Positions 1-9,156 of a stretch of 64,000 bases of DNA are shown here, one piece after another. The notes under the pieces are model-generated. The model had not been told where the DNA came from. It did no database searches and saw only the letters and a list, made by a program, of their open reading frames with translations. Location of the stretch: positions 1 to 64,000 of the forward strand of contig NZ_RHNN01000006.1 of NCBI RefSeq assembly GCF_003946245.1. Direction: 5' to 3'. Each line of letters opens with the position of its first letter. Within the stretch, counting starts at the first letter, position 1. The position numbers and the translations under genes are program-made. This DNA is from Levilactobacillus cerevisiae. GTDB lineage: Bacteria; Bacillota; Bacilli; Lactobacillales; Lactobacillaceae.

Positions 1-30
1 CTTTTTTATTTTTCTGATTTTCAAAACAGA

Positions 31-62
31 CAAAAAACCGGTATTAGTTATTCACCAATACC
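31..62 (-). terminator. possible minus-strand terminator
   Basis: Arms at 40-48 and 54-62 pair with one mismatch. Read on the minus strand, the hairpin is followed by six T. No minus-strand gene lies immediately upstream of it in the window, so its client is unclear. The remaining sequence up to 221 shows nothing I recognise. Confidence 0.3.
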
Positions 63-221
63 AGAAAGTGTAGACCCGCTTAACACTGATAACCAAACAA
101 TCCAAGCCCAGGATTATTCGGTTATCACCGTTAATGCTCGCCAGCTAACCGCCATCTGCCACACTCTTGCCACAGCGTTCCGGCCTAAATTTGGCGAACG
201 GTAAGCCGGCAGGTTTAGACA

Positions 222-413
222 GTGTTGCCGCTAATTTTGGACGATATTCCCGTTTGTACAGAGGATTGTGTTTACCTAGCTGGATTTGTTAAGGAATGTA
301 AACGTTATCTAAGAAATTCTTATTTAGCGTTTAAGAAACCATCAGGACGCCAGCGTTGGTTGGATGATATAACTAAAGGCGTACTAAATACGGGGGAGCC
401 CGTTATAATTTGA
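222..413 (+). CDS. hypothetical 63-residue ORF, doubtful
   Basis: This short frame opens with TTG and has no convincing ribosome-binding site. It ends 12 bases before the acyltransferase gene. The product is mixed charged/hydrophobic with no signal peptide or motif that I recognise. The bases just before and at its start resemble the sequence near 15745-15765, which lies beside a dispersed repeat, so this may be the edge of decayed sequence rather than a gene. Confidence 0.2.
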   Translation: MLPLILDDIPVCTEDCVYLAGFVKECKRYLRNSYLAFKKPSGRQRWLDDITKGVLNTGEPVII

Positions 414-425
414 AGAGGTGAGACC

Positions 426-1604
426 GTGGCCGAACGGAAAAAACGGCGGTATTTACACGAGGTTGATCTCATGCGGGTCATTTTTATCGGTGGGGTGTTG
501 CTTAACCACACCACGACAGCGTTTGAGGGTCGCCTAGTTGATACCACGAATAGTCAGTTACTTTTGGAAGCAACCCATTTGGCGTTACATTTTACGCGAA
601 TGGGCTTTATGTTCATGACGGGGTTAGTGTTGGTCCTGAACTACTACAACCGTGATCATCAGTGGCTACGATTTTGGAAGAAGCGGTATATCAGTTCAGG
701 GGTTCCCTACATTGCGTGGAACGCCATCATCATGATTGTGGCGACGCTGATTGCTAGCGGCGGAATTAATTGGCCGCAGTATTGGGCCCATTTGGGAAAC
801 GCGCTACAGTACGGGAATGAATACTACATGTACTACATCATGGTAACCTTCCAGCTGTACCTGTTATTCCCGGCAATTGTTTACATGTATAAGAAATTGC
901 CGAAACACCATTTGGCCATTGTCGGCATCAGTGGGGGCTTCCAGTTACTCTTGATGATTGCCATCAAGTACTGGCTACCCCACGTCGATACCAGCAACTG
1001 GCTCTGGTGGTTCCGGGCTTATGGGAACAACGTGTTTGTTTACCAGTTCTACTTCTTAGCGGGTGGGTTCGTGGCGATTCACTACGATGACGTGATTGCG
1101 TTCATTGAGAAGAACCACAGATTCATCAACTGGATGGCCGGGTTGCTGGCGATTGGGACGGTCTTCCTGTTCTTTGGGGACCGTGACGTTCTGAAATTAA
1201 GTCCCGCCGGTATTTTCTCCGTTCACCAACCGTACATTTTCATCTACGATTGCTTTATGATTTTATTTGTTCTCTGGTTCGGCCTGCAGTACGCCAAGGC
1301 GCGCCAACACGGGTTACCGAACTGGCTGGACAACCTGATCCAGGCCTTCTCCAAGGTTTCTTTCGGGATTTATCTCTGTCAAAGTTTACCCATCTTCGCT
1401 TTAGATGGGATTCTATCGCAAATTAATTTGCCAGCCTGGGTCTTGCTGCTGTTACTGCCAGTCGGGTACCTGTTCGTTGCCGGCGGTGCACTGCTGATCT
1501 CCTGGTTCTGCTTCAAGGTGCCGCCATTTGGCATCCTGATTGGCCGACCACAATGGCATCCGTTCTCGAAAGGAGCACGTTCACATGTCAAAAATAACGC
1601 TTAA
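426..1604 (+). CDS. membrane acyltransferase, acyltransferase-3 (OafA/WecH-like) family
   Basis: Predicted polytopic membrane protein of 392 residues, probably transferring an acyl group to a cell-surface polymer or glycan. Near the N terminus it has the arrangement typical of acyltransferase-3 proteins: a short basic stretch, a histidine in LLNHTT, then about ten hydrophobic segments rich in W, Y and F. The start is GTG at 426, preceded by a GAGGTGA ribosome site; no ATG fits as well. Its 3' end overlaps the following acyl-CoA ligase gene by 20 bases, so the two are translationally coupled, and a link between acyl activation and acyl transfer is plausible. The acceptor and acyl group cannot be read from sequence. 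Confidence 0.8.
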   Translation: MAERKKRRYLHEVDLMRVIFIGGVLLNHTTTAFEGRLVDTTNSQLLLEATHLALHFTRMGFMFMTGLVLVLNYYNRDHQWLRFWKKRYISSGVPYIAWNAIIMIVATLIASGGINWPQYWAHLGNALQYGNEYYMYYIMVTFQLYLLFPAIVYMYKKLPKHHLAIVGISGGFQLLLMIAIKYWLPHVDTSNWLWWFRAYGNNVFVYQFYFLAGGFVAIHYDDVIAFIEKNHRFINWMAGLLAIGTVFLFFGDRDVLKLSPAGIFSVHQPYIFIYDCFMILFVLWFGLQYAKARQHGLPNWLDNLIQAFSKVSFGIYLCQSLPIFALDGILSQINLPAWVLLLLLPVGYLFVAGGALLISWFCFKVPPFGILIGRPQWHPFSKGARSHVKNNA

Positions 1605-3111
1605 ATTAACCAATCAATTAAAAGAAAATGCCAACGTCCAGATCATCAAGGACGAGGCCCGCGACCGCTGGTATACCGGTGCTGAATTGGCTGCCGACGT
1701 GGACCAACTCGACGATCAACTCCGCGGTTTAAACATCGGTCATGGCGATGTTGTGTACGTTTGCCTGCCCAACTCTGGGTTGTACCCGGTCTTGACGCAA
1801 GCCATCTGGGAAATTGGAGCCGTTATGAATCCCGTTTCCGCCAACACGCCAGCCGCAGAAATGTTGGCCGACCTGAAGGAACACGACTACGCCGCTGTGA
1901 TTGTGGCGGCTGATTTGGTCGACGCCGTTGTGGACAACCGGGAAACGACCCGGGCCGATTTGACGTTGAACACCGCTGATCAGTTAACGGTCATCCGTGA
2001 CACGGCGGTGACCGGCCACGTTGCCGCAACGCCAACCGAGGAAGACTTGGCGCTGATTTTACACACGTCCGGGACGACTGGTAAGCCCAAACGCGTGGGC
2101 CTGACTCACGACCTGATCCGGCACGGCGCCCAGCACGACATCGACGCCCACAAGTTAACGGCCGCCGACACTACGCTGATCACCATGCCCATGTTCCACA
2201 TCAACGCGCAGGTCGTTTCCGTTCTGTCCACCCGTTTGTCCAGTGGGAAAATGGTGATCACGCCTAAGTTCTCTGCGAGTCGCTTCTGGCCCCAGGTCCA
2301 AACGAACGGCGTCACCTGGGCCTCCGTTGTCCCCACCATCATCAACATTTTGCTGTTAAACGACAAGGCCAAGGCGGCCTACAACGACCAGACCCATCTG
2401 CGGTTCGTCCGTTGCTCCTCGTTTTCCTTGCCCCTAGAAAAATTGACGGACTTCGAGGACACCTATCACACGCGGATCTTGGAAGGCTATGGCATGACCG
2501 AAACCGCCAGCCAATGCACGTTGAACCCATTTGATAAGCCTAAGGTTGGCTCCGTGGGCTTGCCCGTGGGCACCGACATGGCCATCCTGGTCGACGGTGA
2601 CTTCACCACGGAGCCCGGCCAATCTGGGGAAATCGCGGTGCGCGGCGACCACGTGATCAAGTCTTATATGGATCCCCATCCCGATTCCTTCAAGGACGGC
2701 TGGTTCCTGACTGGTGATCTCGGTTACTTCGATGATGATGGCTACCTCTACATCAACGGGCGAAAGAAGGACATCATCAGCGTGGGTGGCGAAAAAGTTG
2801 CACCGGCGCGGGTGGAAAATGTCTTGAGCGAACTTGAATTTATTAAGGAAATCACCGTGATCGGTACGCCCGATGACTTGTACGGTGAATCCGTTACGGC
2901 GGTCGTCATCAGTCGGCCGGGCAGTGGCTCGCAAGCGGAACAGGAAGCAGCCATTTTCGACCAAGCGAAGAAGGCTTTGGCGGGCTACGAACAGCCCAAG
3001 CGGGTCCTGTTCGTTCACGATTACCCCCGGAACGCGACGGGGAAGGTCTTGCGGCCGAAGTTACGTGATTTAGTGGTTAACGATGCTGAACAGTTAGGTG
3101 AGGGTGCATGA
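1585..3111 (+). CDS. AMP-dependent acyl-CoA synthetase/ligase
   Basis: A 508-residue member of the ANL (acyl-CoA ligase) superfamily, which activates a carboxylic acid with ATP to an acyl-adenylate and then to a thioester. The phosphate-binding motif LHTSGTTGKPKR lies near residue 160 and the A5 motif EGYGMTE near 300. WFLTGDLGYFD and GRKKDIISVGGEKV form the hinge region, and the C-terminal PRNATGKVLR carries the catalytic lysine. The ATG at 1585 is chosen because AGGAG sits 9 bases upstream; the longer open frame from 1540 lies inside the previous gene. The stop overlaps the next ATG. Substrate is unknown; medium- or long-chain acids or a CoA-linked aromatic acid are possible. Confidence 0.88.
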   Translation: MSKITLKLTNQLKENANVQIIKDEARDRWYTGAELAADVDQLDDQLRGLNIGHGDVVYVCLPNSGLYPVLTQAIWEIGAVMNPVSANTPAAEMLADLKEHDYAAVIVAADLVDAVVDNRETTRADLTLNTADQLTVIRDTAVTGHVAATPTEEDLALILHTSGTTGKPKRVGLTHDLIRHGAQHDIDAHKLTAADTTLITMPMFHINAQVVSVLSTRLSSGKMVITPKFSASRFWPQVQTNGVTWASVVPTIINILLLNDKAKAAYNDQTHLRFVRCSSFSLPLEKLTDFEDTYHTRILEGYGMTETASQCTLNPFDKPKVGSVGLPVGTDMAILVDGDFTTEPGQSGEIAVRGDHVIKSYMDPHPDSFKDGWFLTGDLGYFDDDGYLYINGRKKDIISVGGEKVAPARVENVLSELEFIKEITVIGTPDDLYGESVTAVVISRPGSGSQAEQEAAIFDQAKKALAGYEQPKRVLFVHDYPRNATGKVLRPKLRDLVVNDAEQLGEGA

Positions 3112-4097
3112 GTAAAACCAAGCGGACATTTTTAAAATGGGTAGTGGGTATCGTTCTGGTCCTCTGGGCCGGTGTGGCTTACTACGGCTATCGCCAAACG
3201 GATAGCGCTACCAGCGGTCACAGTAACGGTTTGACCACGGTCACGGTCGGCTACCAGAAGGGGGATCCCTTTGATATTGCCAAGGAACGCGGCCAACTCG
3301 TTAAGAAAATGAAAGCCAAGGGTTACAAATTAGTCCTCAAGCAATTCCAAGACGGGAACGCCTTAATGCAGGCGCTGAAGTCCGGGAGTATTGACTACGC
3401 CCGGGCCGGTGACACGCCACCCGTGACGGCGCAATCTGCGGGAACGGACTTGGCATACGTGGCCGTGGGGTCGACGAAGGCCAAGGGTTCCGGCATCCTG
3501 GTCAAGAAGAACAGCGGCATCAACTCGCTGAAGGACTTGAAGGGCAAGAAGATTGCCTACACCAAAGGAACCAGTTCGCAATACCTGTTGCTCCAACTGG
3601 TTGAGAAGGCCGGCCTGAGTGTCGATGACGTCGACTGGGTCAACATGGACCAATCGTCGGCCAGCGTGGCCTTTGCCAAGGGTAAGATTGATGCGTGGGT
3701 CACCTGGGATCCCTACACGGCGCAAGCAGAATTGACGGAAAACGCCAAGGCGCTGAGCACCGGGGTCGGGATGAGTAATAACCGGGATTATATTTTGTCC
3801 TTGCAAAAATATGCTAAGGCGCATAAGACCGTTTCCAAGTACTTGGTTTCCTATCTGGAAGACGACATGCAGTGGGCGGATACCCACCACACCAAGCTGA
3901 TCAACATGCTCAGCAAGTCGCTGAAGCTGAAGAAGTCCGTCGTTCGCAAGATGGTTGAACGGCGCCATTACAGCATTCGCGGCATGTACGCTAGCGTGGT
4001 TAAGGAACAACAAGAGATGGCGGATAACTTCTACAAGAATGGCATTACGACGAAGAAGATTACCGTTAGCGATGCGGTGACTTACTTTAATAAGTAG
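3108..4097 (+). CDS. NitT/TauT-type (SsuA-like) substrate-binding protein, membrane-anchored
   Basis: A 329-residue periplasmic-binding-protein fold of the aliphatic sulfonate/nitrate/taurine class. After a basic N terminus and one hydrophobic segment (about residues 9-27) comes the lobe beginning VTVGYQKGDPF. DYARAGDTPPV, the SLKDLKGKKIAYTKGTSSQY loop and WVTWDPYTA follow, all typical of SsuA-like proteins. No lipobox cysteine is present, so it is probably held by an uncleaved N-terminal anchor. The ATG overlaps the ligase stop, placing it in the same operon. It has no ATPase or permease beside it. SsuB/SsuC-type genes lacking a binding protein lie at 15836-17391, so they may work together, but that is inference. 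Confidence 0.82.
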   Translation: MSKTKRTFLKWVVGIVLVLWAGVAYYGYRQTDSATSGHSNGLTTVTVGYQKGDPFDIAKERGQLVKKMKAKGYKLVLKQFQDGNALMQALKSGSIDYARAGDTPPVTAQSAGTDLAYVAVGSTKAKGSGILVKKNSGINSLKDLKGKKIAYTKGTSSQYLLLQLVEKAGLSVDDVDWVNMDQSSASVAFAKGKIDAWVTWDPYTAQAELTENAKALSTGVGMSNNRDYILSLQKYAKAHKTVSKYLVSYLEDDMQWADTHHTKLINMLSKSLKLKKSVVRKMVERRHYSIRGMYASVVKEQQEMADNFYKNGITTKKITVSDAVTYFNK

Positions 4098-4107
4098 TGT
4101 ACAAAGA

Positions 4108-4145
4108 AAAATCGATCAGCCTCTCGAGGCTTGATCGATTTTTTT
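4108..4145. terminator. bidirectional terminator
   Basis: AAATCGATCA pairs with TTGATCGATTT around a GC-rich apex, with an A-run on the left and a T-run on the right. It separates the plus-strand binding-protein gene from the converging garD gene. Confidence 0.85.
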
Positions 4146-4207
4146 ATAAATAGGAAACATAGAATTTAATGCATCCGCTTCTACTGGATGGTAAGAGAAA
4201 AATAAGA

Positions 4208-5719
4208 TTATGTCATTGGTGCCGGATTGAAAATGACAATGTCATTAAAAAGCTTTAAACGTTCAGCTGCGGGTTTTTCACCACTGGCAACATCAACGAT
4301 GAAGTTAAAAAGCTCTGTGCCCAGTTCCTTAACGCTCAACTCACCAGTTGCAATTTTACCGGCGTTTACATCAATTAAGTCCTGCCAAAATTCTTTGAGA
4401 TCAGTCCGTGTGCAGACCTTAATGACAGGTGCGGCCTCTAAATTGTAAGGTGTTCCGCGACCGGTTACAAAGACTTCAAGACCCATACCAGAAGCCAGTT
4501 GCATCGGGCCACAAGTGAAGTCTCCAGCGGGAGTTGCATTGAAAATCAATCCACGCTTTGTAGGAATTTCGCCAGCACTAACAACTTGCGAAATTGGTGC
4601 TGTTCCCGATTTTGCAATTGATCCCATAGATTTTTCAACGATAGTTGAGAGGCCGCCCTTACGATTTCCAGGGGTTGGGTTTGCGGAGCGATCAACACCA
4701 CCCTTAGCAAGGTAGTTGTCGTACCAGGACATCTCCTTTACTAACTTATTGCAGTTGGGCTGATCGGGAATTCGTTGAGCGATAAAGTTAACACCATCAC
4801 GAACTTCAGTAACTTCGGAAAACATGGCGGTACCACCTGCAGCAACTAATAGATCAGAAGCATAGCCTGCCGCAGGATTTCCAGTGACACCAGAGAAAGC
4901 ATCACTACCACCACACTGGAAGCCTACTGATAATTTGCTGAGAGGCTGTTCAGTTCTGGTATGAGTGTTCAGAATAGCTAGTTTTTTTTCTGCCATTTGT
5001 CTTATGGCAAGAATCATTTTTTCGAAACCTTTAAAATTTTGTAGAAATAATAAGTTGTCATCATTAATATCTTCGGCTTCCATAATCCGATTGGGTGTGA
5101 GCTTTTCACATCCCAAACCGATGACCATTAGTTGCCCACCAAAGTTAGGATTCTTCATGATATTTTTAATTTCACGAATAGGAAATTTAGCTTCTGGAGC
5201 ATCAATGGCTACACCACAGCCATAAGCATGACTGACTACAACGACATCGTCAACATTGGGATATTTTGGAAGGAGTTCTGCCTTTATTTGATCAACTGCT
5301 ACTTTTAGAACCCCAACAACGCATTGAACAGTTGTTTGAATTCCCAAAATATTTCGTGTTCCAGAATATTGATTACCGGGAACTTCATAGCCCATAAATG
5401 TTGTGCGATCAGGCTTGGGCAGGTCTTTTTTGATATTCTCGCCATAGGTGAGTTTGCTGAGGTCAGGTGAAGGGGGAAGTTCTAGGCTTGTTTCATTAAT
5501 CCAATCACCTGCATGGATGTCTTCCTTAGCGTAGCCCAGAATTACACCATACCGAAGAACGGGCTGGCCCTTAGTCAAGTTTGTCAGGGCGATTTTATGT
5601 GCTTGCGGAATTTCAGCATTTGCCACAATATCACCAGTAATTTTGTCACCAATATGTAAGTCGTGTACAGCAATAGCAACATTGTCTTCTGGTCTCATTT
5701 TAACAACGTGTTTTAACAT
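4208..5719 (-). CDS. garD: galactarate dehydratase (UxaA/GarD family)
   Basis: Dehydrates galactarate to 5-keto-4-deoxy-glucarate, the entry reaction of galactarate catabolism. The 503-residue product begins with a SAF-type domain (about 1-85). The catalytic region follows, with SHAYGCG, the GLGCEK motif, QCGGSDAFSGVTGNPAAG and the NPTPGNRKGGLSTIVEKS stretch characteristic of altronate/galactarate dehydratases. Full length matches GarD, whereas altronate dehydratase operons would carry uxa genes; the neighbours here are hexarate genes. The start has a perfect AAGGAGG upstream. It is followed on the same strand by nothing, and transcribed away from the regulator. Codon use is AT-richer than the flanking genes, suggesting acquisition with the rest of the locus. 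Confidence 0.88.
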   Translation of the reverse strand: MLKHVVKMRPEDNVAIAVHDLHIGDKITGDIVANAEIPQAHKIALTNLTKGQPVLRYGVILGYAKEDIHAGDWINETSLELPPSPDLSKLTYGENIKKDLPKPDRTTFMGYEVPGNQYSGTRNILGIQTTVQCVVGVLKVAVDQIKAELLPKYPNVDDVVVVSHAYGCGVAIDAPEAKFPIREIKNIMKNPNFGGQLMVIGLGCEKLTPNRIMEAEDINDDNLLFLQNFKGFEKMILAIRQMAEKKLAILNTHTRTEQPLSKLSVGFQCGGSDAFSGVTGNPAAGYASDLLVAAGGTAMFSEVTEVRDGVNFIAQRIPDQPNCNKLVKEMSWYDNYLAKGGVDRSANPTPGNRKGGLSTIVEKSMGSIAKSGTAPISQVVSAGEIPTKRGLIFNATPAGDFTCGPMQLASGMGLEVFVTGRGTPYNLEAAPVIKVCTRTDLKEFWQDLIDVNAGKIATGELSVKELGTELFNFIVDVASGEKPAAERLKLFNDIVIFNPAPMT

Positions 5720-5772
5720 AGAATGAAAACCTCCTTGGTCGAGTATTAACTAAACGTACAGAAAAAAAGAAA

Positions 5773-5786
5773 GTGAAGCGCTTTCA
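5773..5786. promoter_or_regulatory. cre-like CcpA site upstream of garD
   Basis: GTGAAGCGCTTTCA matches the right half of the catabolite-responsive-element consensus perfectly (AGCGNWWWCA core). It lies just downstream of the predicted garD -10 box, a usual roadblock position for CcpA repression. Confidence 0.5.
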
Positions 5787-5799
5787 ATCTTGCAACTTC

Positions 5800-5828
5800 A
5801 TGTTATCTTTTTCACTATTCGCATACAA
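5800..5828 (-). promoter_or_regulatory. predicted garD promoter
   Basis: On the minus strand TTGTAT and TAACAT are separated by 17 bases, upstream of the cre-like site and the garD ribosome site. Confidence 0.45.
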
Positions 5829-6230
5829 TAGGCAGGCTTATCAAGAAATTAGATGGAATTTTAGGCACTTTAACATATCAGCAGAAGGTATAGCAGAGTT
5901 AGTGCTGTGAAGCTGGTATCTTAAGATTCAAATAACTGGTGAGAAATTAAATGTCGCATGATTATAGCGTTACTCCGGTCATGTGAACTAAGTCCTTTAT
6001 AGAGCTTTGAGTGGCAGCCCATTTAGTAAGACTAGTATTGATACCCAACCCTAGACACCTTGGGATTACAAATTTCCGTTTTGAATGGTCAGGGCGTTAT
6101 TGCAAAGTTGCTGGTCATCTTGTTAAATGGAGTGAGTGTCAATTGGTGTGATGTTGAACCAGGAACCTATTTGATCGTCAACAGCCGCTAAAATTCAATT
6201 GCAAACTATGCAGCTACACCACGCTAGGAG
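5829..6230. other. non-coding gap between garD and cdaR
   Basis: About 400 bases without a credible reading frame separate the end of the regulator gene from the garD promoter. No terminator with a clear T-run or recognisable RNA was seen, so some readthrough from cdaR into garD is possible. Confidence 0.5.
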
Positions 6231-7307
6231 TTAGTCGAGAGTTTTAGTTGTGTGCTGTGTGAACTGGTAGTTAGCATTCTTGTAGTAAATGTAGCCTAAG
6301 TATAACTCAAAAAGTTCTACAAAGTCATGCGGATCTAAGTTGAAGTCATCATGGATTTTACTCAGGCGATATCCTAGTGTATTTCTGTGAATATGCATTG
6401 CTTTGGCTGTTTGCGCCATATTGCCACTATGACGAATGTACATTCCTAATGTCTTTATAAGATCAAGACCTGATTCACTTTGACTGGTCTTCTGGAATTT
6501 CTGCATGATTTCTGCAATTGAAAGATGACTTTTTAACAGGGTATTAATAAAAGCTACTTGTGAAAATTGAATTAAATCAGAGCGATTAAAAATATGACTA
6601 ATTTTAATTGTTTCTAAGGCTTGTGTGACTGATATTCCAATATTCTGCTGCGCAGAGCCAATGCCAATGCTAATTTTTTCCTTTTGACAATAAGCACAAA
6701 ACCGATTGATTGTTGTGGTCTGTGTTGTCAGTACAATAATTGTACTAGCAGATAGCGAGAGCTGAAAATCAGTTGGATCCAGCAGACTCATTGGAAGTGT
6801 ATGGAGTTCAACGGCTATGGCGGTTCGTTTTTTTAAGACGTCAATACTCAGTTGGCTAGCTTCAAGCAGTAAATCTGTTTTGGCTTCGATGCCACTACTT
6901 ACTTGAGACCACTGATATAAAAAACGATTTAAGGCGTTTTCCTTTTTCTTCTCCCGTAAATTGATTTGATTTTGACTCAATAAAAGCTCGGTTGCAATTC
7001 GAAGTAGTGAAGCTAATGGTGTTACTTTATCGGGATCACCTGTGATGCCAATCACGCCGACAATTTTCTGATCAAAAAAAACTGGCATGTTGATTCCTGG
7101 CTGTCCATGTTGGCCAAATGAACGATCCATTGGAAGTGTCTTTTTTTGTTCGATGGCGTTTAGTGCACCAACATGTAACGTGTTGATTCGAGTGTCATCC
7201 CCACTTGCGATTACATAACCATGTTCGTCCATCATATTAATATTATATGGAATCTGAGCCATCATCTTGTTAACAATAGATTGTGCTAATACAGGATCAA
7301 TTGTCAT
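6231..7307 (-). CDS. cdaR: CdaR-family sugar-diacid transcriptional regulator
   Basis: A 358-residue activator of the CdaR/SdaR type. The N-terminal third (MTIDPVLAQSIVNKMM to about residue 130) is the sugar-diacid-recognition domain that senses glucarate, galactarate or glycerate. A GGDEF-like linker region follows. The C terminus has the PucR-type helix-turn-helix (YIRHSGNMAQTAKAMHIHRN, then TLGYRLSKI). The start at 7307 is preferred over a frame opening 12 codons earlier because AGGG lies at ribosome-site distance and the family's N terminus begins here. It sits between garD and the divergent permease-to-glycerate-kinase operon, so it very likely controls both arms. Confidence 0.88.
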   Translation of the reverse strand: MTIDPVLAQSIVNKMMAQIPYNINMMDEHGYVIASGDDTRINTLHVGALNAIEQKKTLPMDRSFGQHGQPGINMPVFFDQKIVGVIGITGDPDKVTPLASLLRIATELLLSQNQINLREKKKENALNRFLYQWSQVSSGIEAKTDLLLEASQLSIDVLKKRTAIAVELHTLPMSLLDPTDFQLSLSASTIIVLTTQTTTINRFCAYCQKEKISIGIGSAQQNIGISVTQALETIKISHIFNRSDLIQFSQVAFINTLLKSHLSIAEIMQKFQKTSQSESGLDLIKTLGMYIRHSGNMAQTAKAMHIHRNTLGYRLSKIHDDFNLDPHDFVELFELYLGYIYYKNANYQFTQHTTKTLD

Positions 7308-7527
7308 AAATTTCCCTACTTTCTCAATGCTAAAATAAATCAAATAAAAAATGGGTCAGTGTCACTTTTCTCTTGAAACAAGTGCTTGTGATATTGATTT
7401 CAATCGGGCTCAATCACTTTCGAACCAATTTACTAATATTGATTTAGAAAAAAGAAATGTCTGTACTTCATTTAAACCCATAAATAGAATTTTTTCAATA
7501 GCCGGTTAATTGCTTTTCGCGCCATAA

Positions 7528-7541
7528 AGGAAGCGCATTCA
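7528..7541. promoter_or_regulatory. cre-like CcpA site upstream of the hexarate permease operon
   Basis: AGGAAGCGCATTCA keeps the AGCGNWWWCA core of the cre consensus. It lies about 40 bases before the predicted -35 box of the permease promoter and mirrors the garD site. Confidence 0.45.
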
Positions 7542-7582
7542 ATTTTACAAAAAAGAATAAAAAAATTTGGGCGTTTTGTCCG

Positions 7583-7611
7583 TTGCTGAAGCGACTCATT
7601 GCAGATAATAT
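7583..7611 (+). promoter_or_regulatory. predicted promoter of the permease operon
   Basis: TTGCTG and TAATAT are separated by 17 bases, about 85 bases upstream of the permease start. Confidence 0.45.
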
Positions 7612-7694
7612 AAAAAACGTAAGGCGTGCTTACTTGATCGTTTGCTCAGAAAATAACATTAACGAATCAAATCTTAGAAAGTTGGCGAATTTGA

Positions 7695-9020
7695 ATGAGT
7701 TATCCAGCAATTATTGGTTTTGTTATGATGATTGTCATTGTTTGGGTCTTGTTGAAGCAGAAAACGAGTACGATGTTTGCGTTCACCGTAATCCCAATCC
7801 TTGGCGCAATCCTGGTTGGAGCTTCCCCGACTCAAATTGGTGGTTATCTGACCAAAGGACTGGGTATGACAACTCCGGTCGCTTTGATCATGCTGTTTTC
7901 CTTGCCGTATTTTCTTTTGATGGCAGATACCGGATTCTTTAACGGTATCGTCCGCAGAATTCTAAAACATATTAATTTGAATCCAATTGTTTTAACGTGT
8001 CTAACACTTCTAATTGCAATGATTACCGGTTTTGACGTCAGTATTACTTCAATTTACTTAATCACGATTCCGTTACTGTTACCGTTTTACCAGAAGTTAC
8101 ATATGAAGCCAATCATCTTGGTGTTCTTGACAACCGTTGGGGCAATTAATACGTTTGACGTTCCGTGGAGTGCACGGATGCTTCGAAGTGCTTCGCTGAT
8201 TCCCAATATTTCTGGTGGGGCGAATCACTTATTTGGAATGATGTTTCCAACACAAATCATTTTCACTGTTCTTCTATTTTTAATGGCGGCATACTTAGGC
8301 TTTCGTGAGCAACGCCTAATCAAAAAAGAGTGTGCTACGAGTGATATGACTGCTGGAAAGGTCGACATTAGTGATATCGTGGATGATCCAGAGCTCAGTC
8401 GTCCTAAGCTTTTTTGGATTAATGTCACCTTGACTATCTTGGTTATTATGGCACTATGCTTAATGCCGTCCATTCCTTCTTATTATGTTTTCGCTTTCGG
8501 ACTTGTGATTGCCTTAGCTTACAATTTTCCAGACTTAAAGCAGCAGAATAAGCTGCTGAAGAAGTATGCCAGTTCACTCTTGCCAATTATGCCAGCAATT
8601 TTACTATCAGGAGTTGTTGTTGGGGTCATGCAATACAGTGGCATGATGAAAGCCATGGTTGATACGTTAGTTAAAATCATTCCAAGTTCAATGGGGCCGT
8701 GGATTTACATCATCATCGCTGTGTTCAGTACGCCGTTAATGTTCATCTTTACCAACGATACCTGGTATTATGTGTTGATGCCAATTATTGTATCTTTGAT
8801 GAAAGCATATGGTGTTCCCGCGGATATTGTTATCGTGACGTTGTTCATGAACATGGGGGCATTGTTAACGCCAATCGCTCAACCACAAATTTACATCGGT
8901 ATTGATTTAACGCACGGGGCAGTTGATCTGCAACAGTATGTAAAATATGCATTCATTCCAATTTGGGGAATGAGCCTCGTCTGGATTGGACTGGGATTGT
9001 TAACGGGGGCCTTTCGTTAG
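7695..9020 (+). CDS. CitMHS-like permease, probable hexarate transporter
   Basis: A 441-residue, strongly hydrophobic protein with about eleven or twelve membrane segments. It resembles the citrate-metal:H+ symporter branch of the ion-transporter superfamily. The N terminus enters the membrane directly, and a hydrophilic loop near residues 205-235 splits the two halves. LIAMITGFDVSITSIYL and the C-terminal GALLTPIAQPQIYIG look like the two re-entrant substrate regions. It leads an operon otherwise devoted to glucarate/galactarate breakdown, so the cargo is probably a hexarate rather than citrate. The ribosome site is weak; an overlapping frame from 7583 is not coding. Confidence 0.75.
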   Translation: MSYPAIIGFVMMIVIVWVLLKQKTSTMFAFTVIPILGAILVGASPTQIGGYLTKGLGMTTPVALIMLFSLPYFLLMADTGFFNGIVRRILKHINLNPIVLTCLTLLIAMITGFDVSITSIYLITIPLLLPFYQKLHMKPIILVFLTTVGAINTFDVPWSARMLRSASLIPNISGGANHLFGMMFPTQIIFTVLLFLMAAYLGFREQRLIKKECATSDMTAGKVDISDIVDDPELSRPKLFWINVTLTILVIMALCLMPSIPSYYVFAFGLVIALAYNFPDLKQQNKLLKKYASSLLPIMPAILLSGVVVGVMQYSGMMKAMVDTLVKIIPSSMGPWIYIIIAVFSTPLMFIFTNDTWYYVLMPIIVSLMKAYGVPADIVIVTLFMNMGALLTPIAQPQIYIGIDLTHGAVDLQQYVKYAFIPIWGMSLVWIGLGLLTGAFR

Positions 9021-9112
9021 ACGAATGTAACCGCTATCATTTGTGTAATTGCACAAATTAGTGTTGGAAACTTAGAGAATTTGGTTAATTAATTCATAGG
9101 TAATTTAACTTA

Positions 9113-9132
9113 TACTTCTAAGTGTAGAAGTA
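9113..9132. promoter_or_regulatory. 20-bp inverted repeat before garR
   Basis: TACTTCTA and TAGAAGTA are perfect 8-base arms around AGTG, 24 bases before the garR start. With no T-run after it, an operator or mRNA stem is more likely than a terminator. CdaR is a candidate ligand only by position. Confidence 0.5.
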
Positions 9133-9156
9133 AGATTTGAAAGGGGCAAAATTATT

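Noticed and set aside
2434-3018. 194-residue minus-strand ORF inside the acyl-CoA ligase gene
   Set aside because: It is a shadow of the ligase coding strand, whose motifs are intact through this interval.
7583-7942. 119-residue ORF overlapping the permease start
   Set aside because: It starts in the -35 box and runs out of frame through a clear membrane protein gene.
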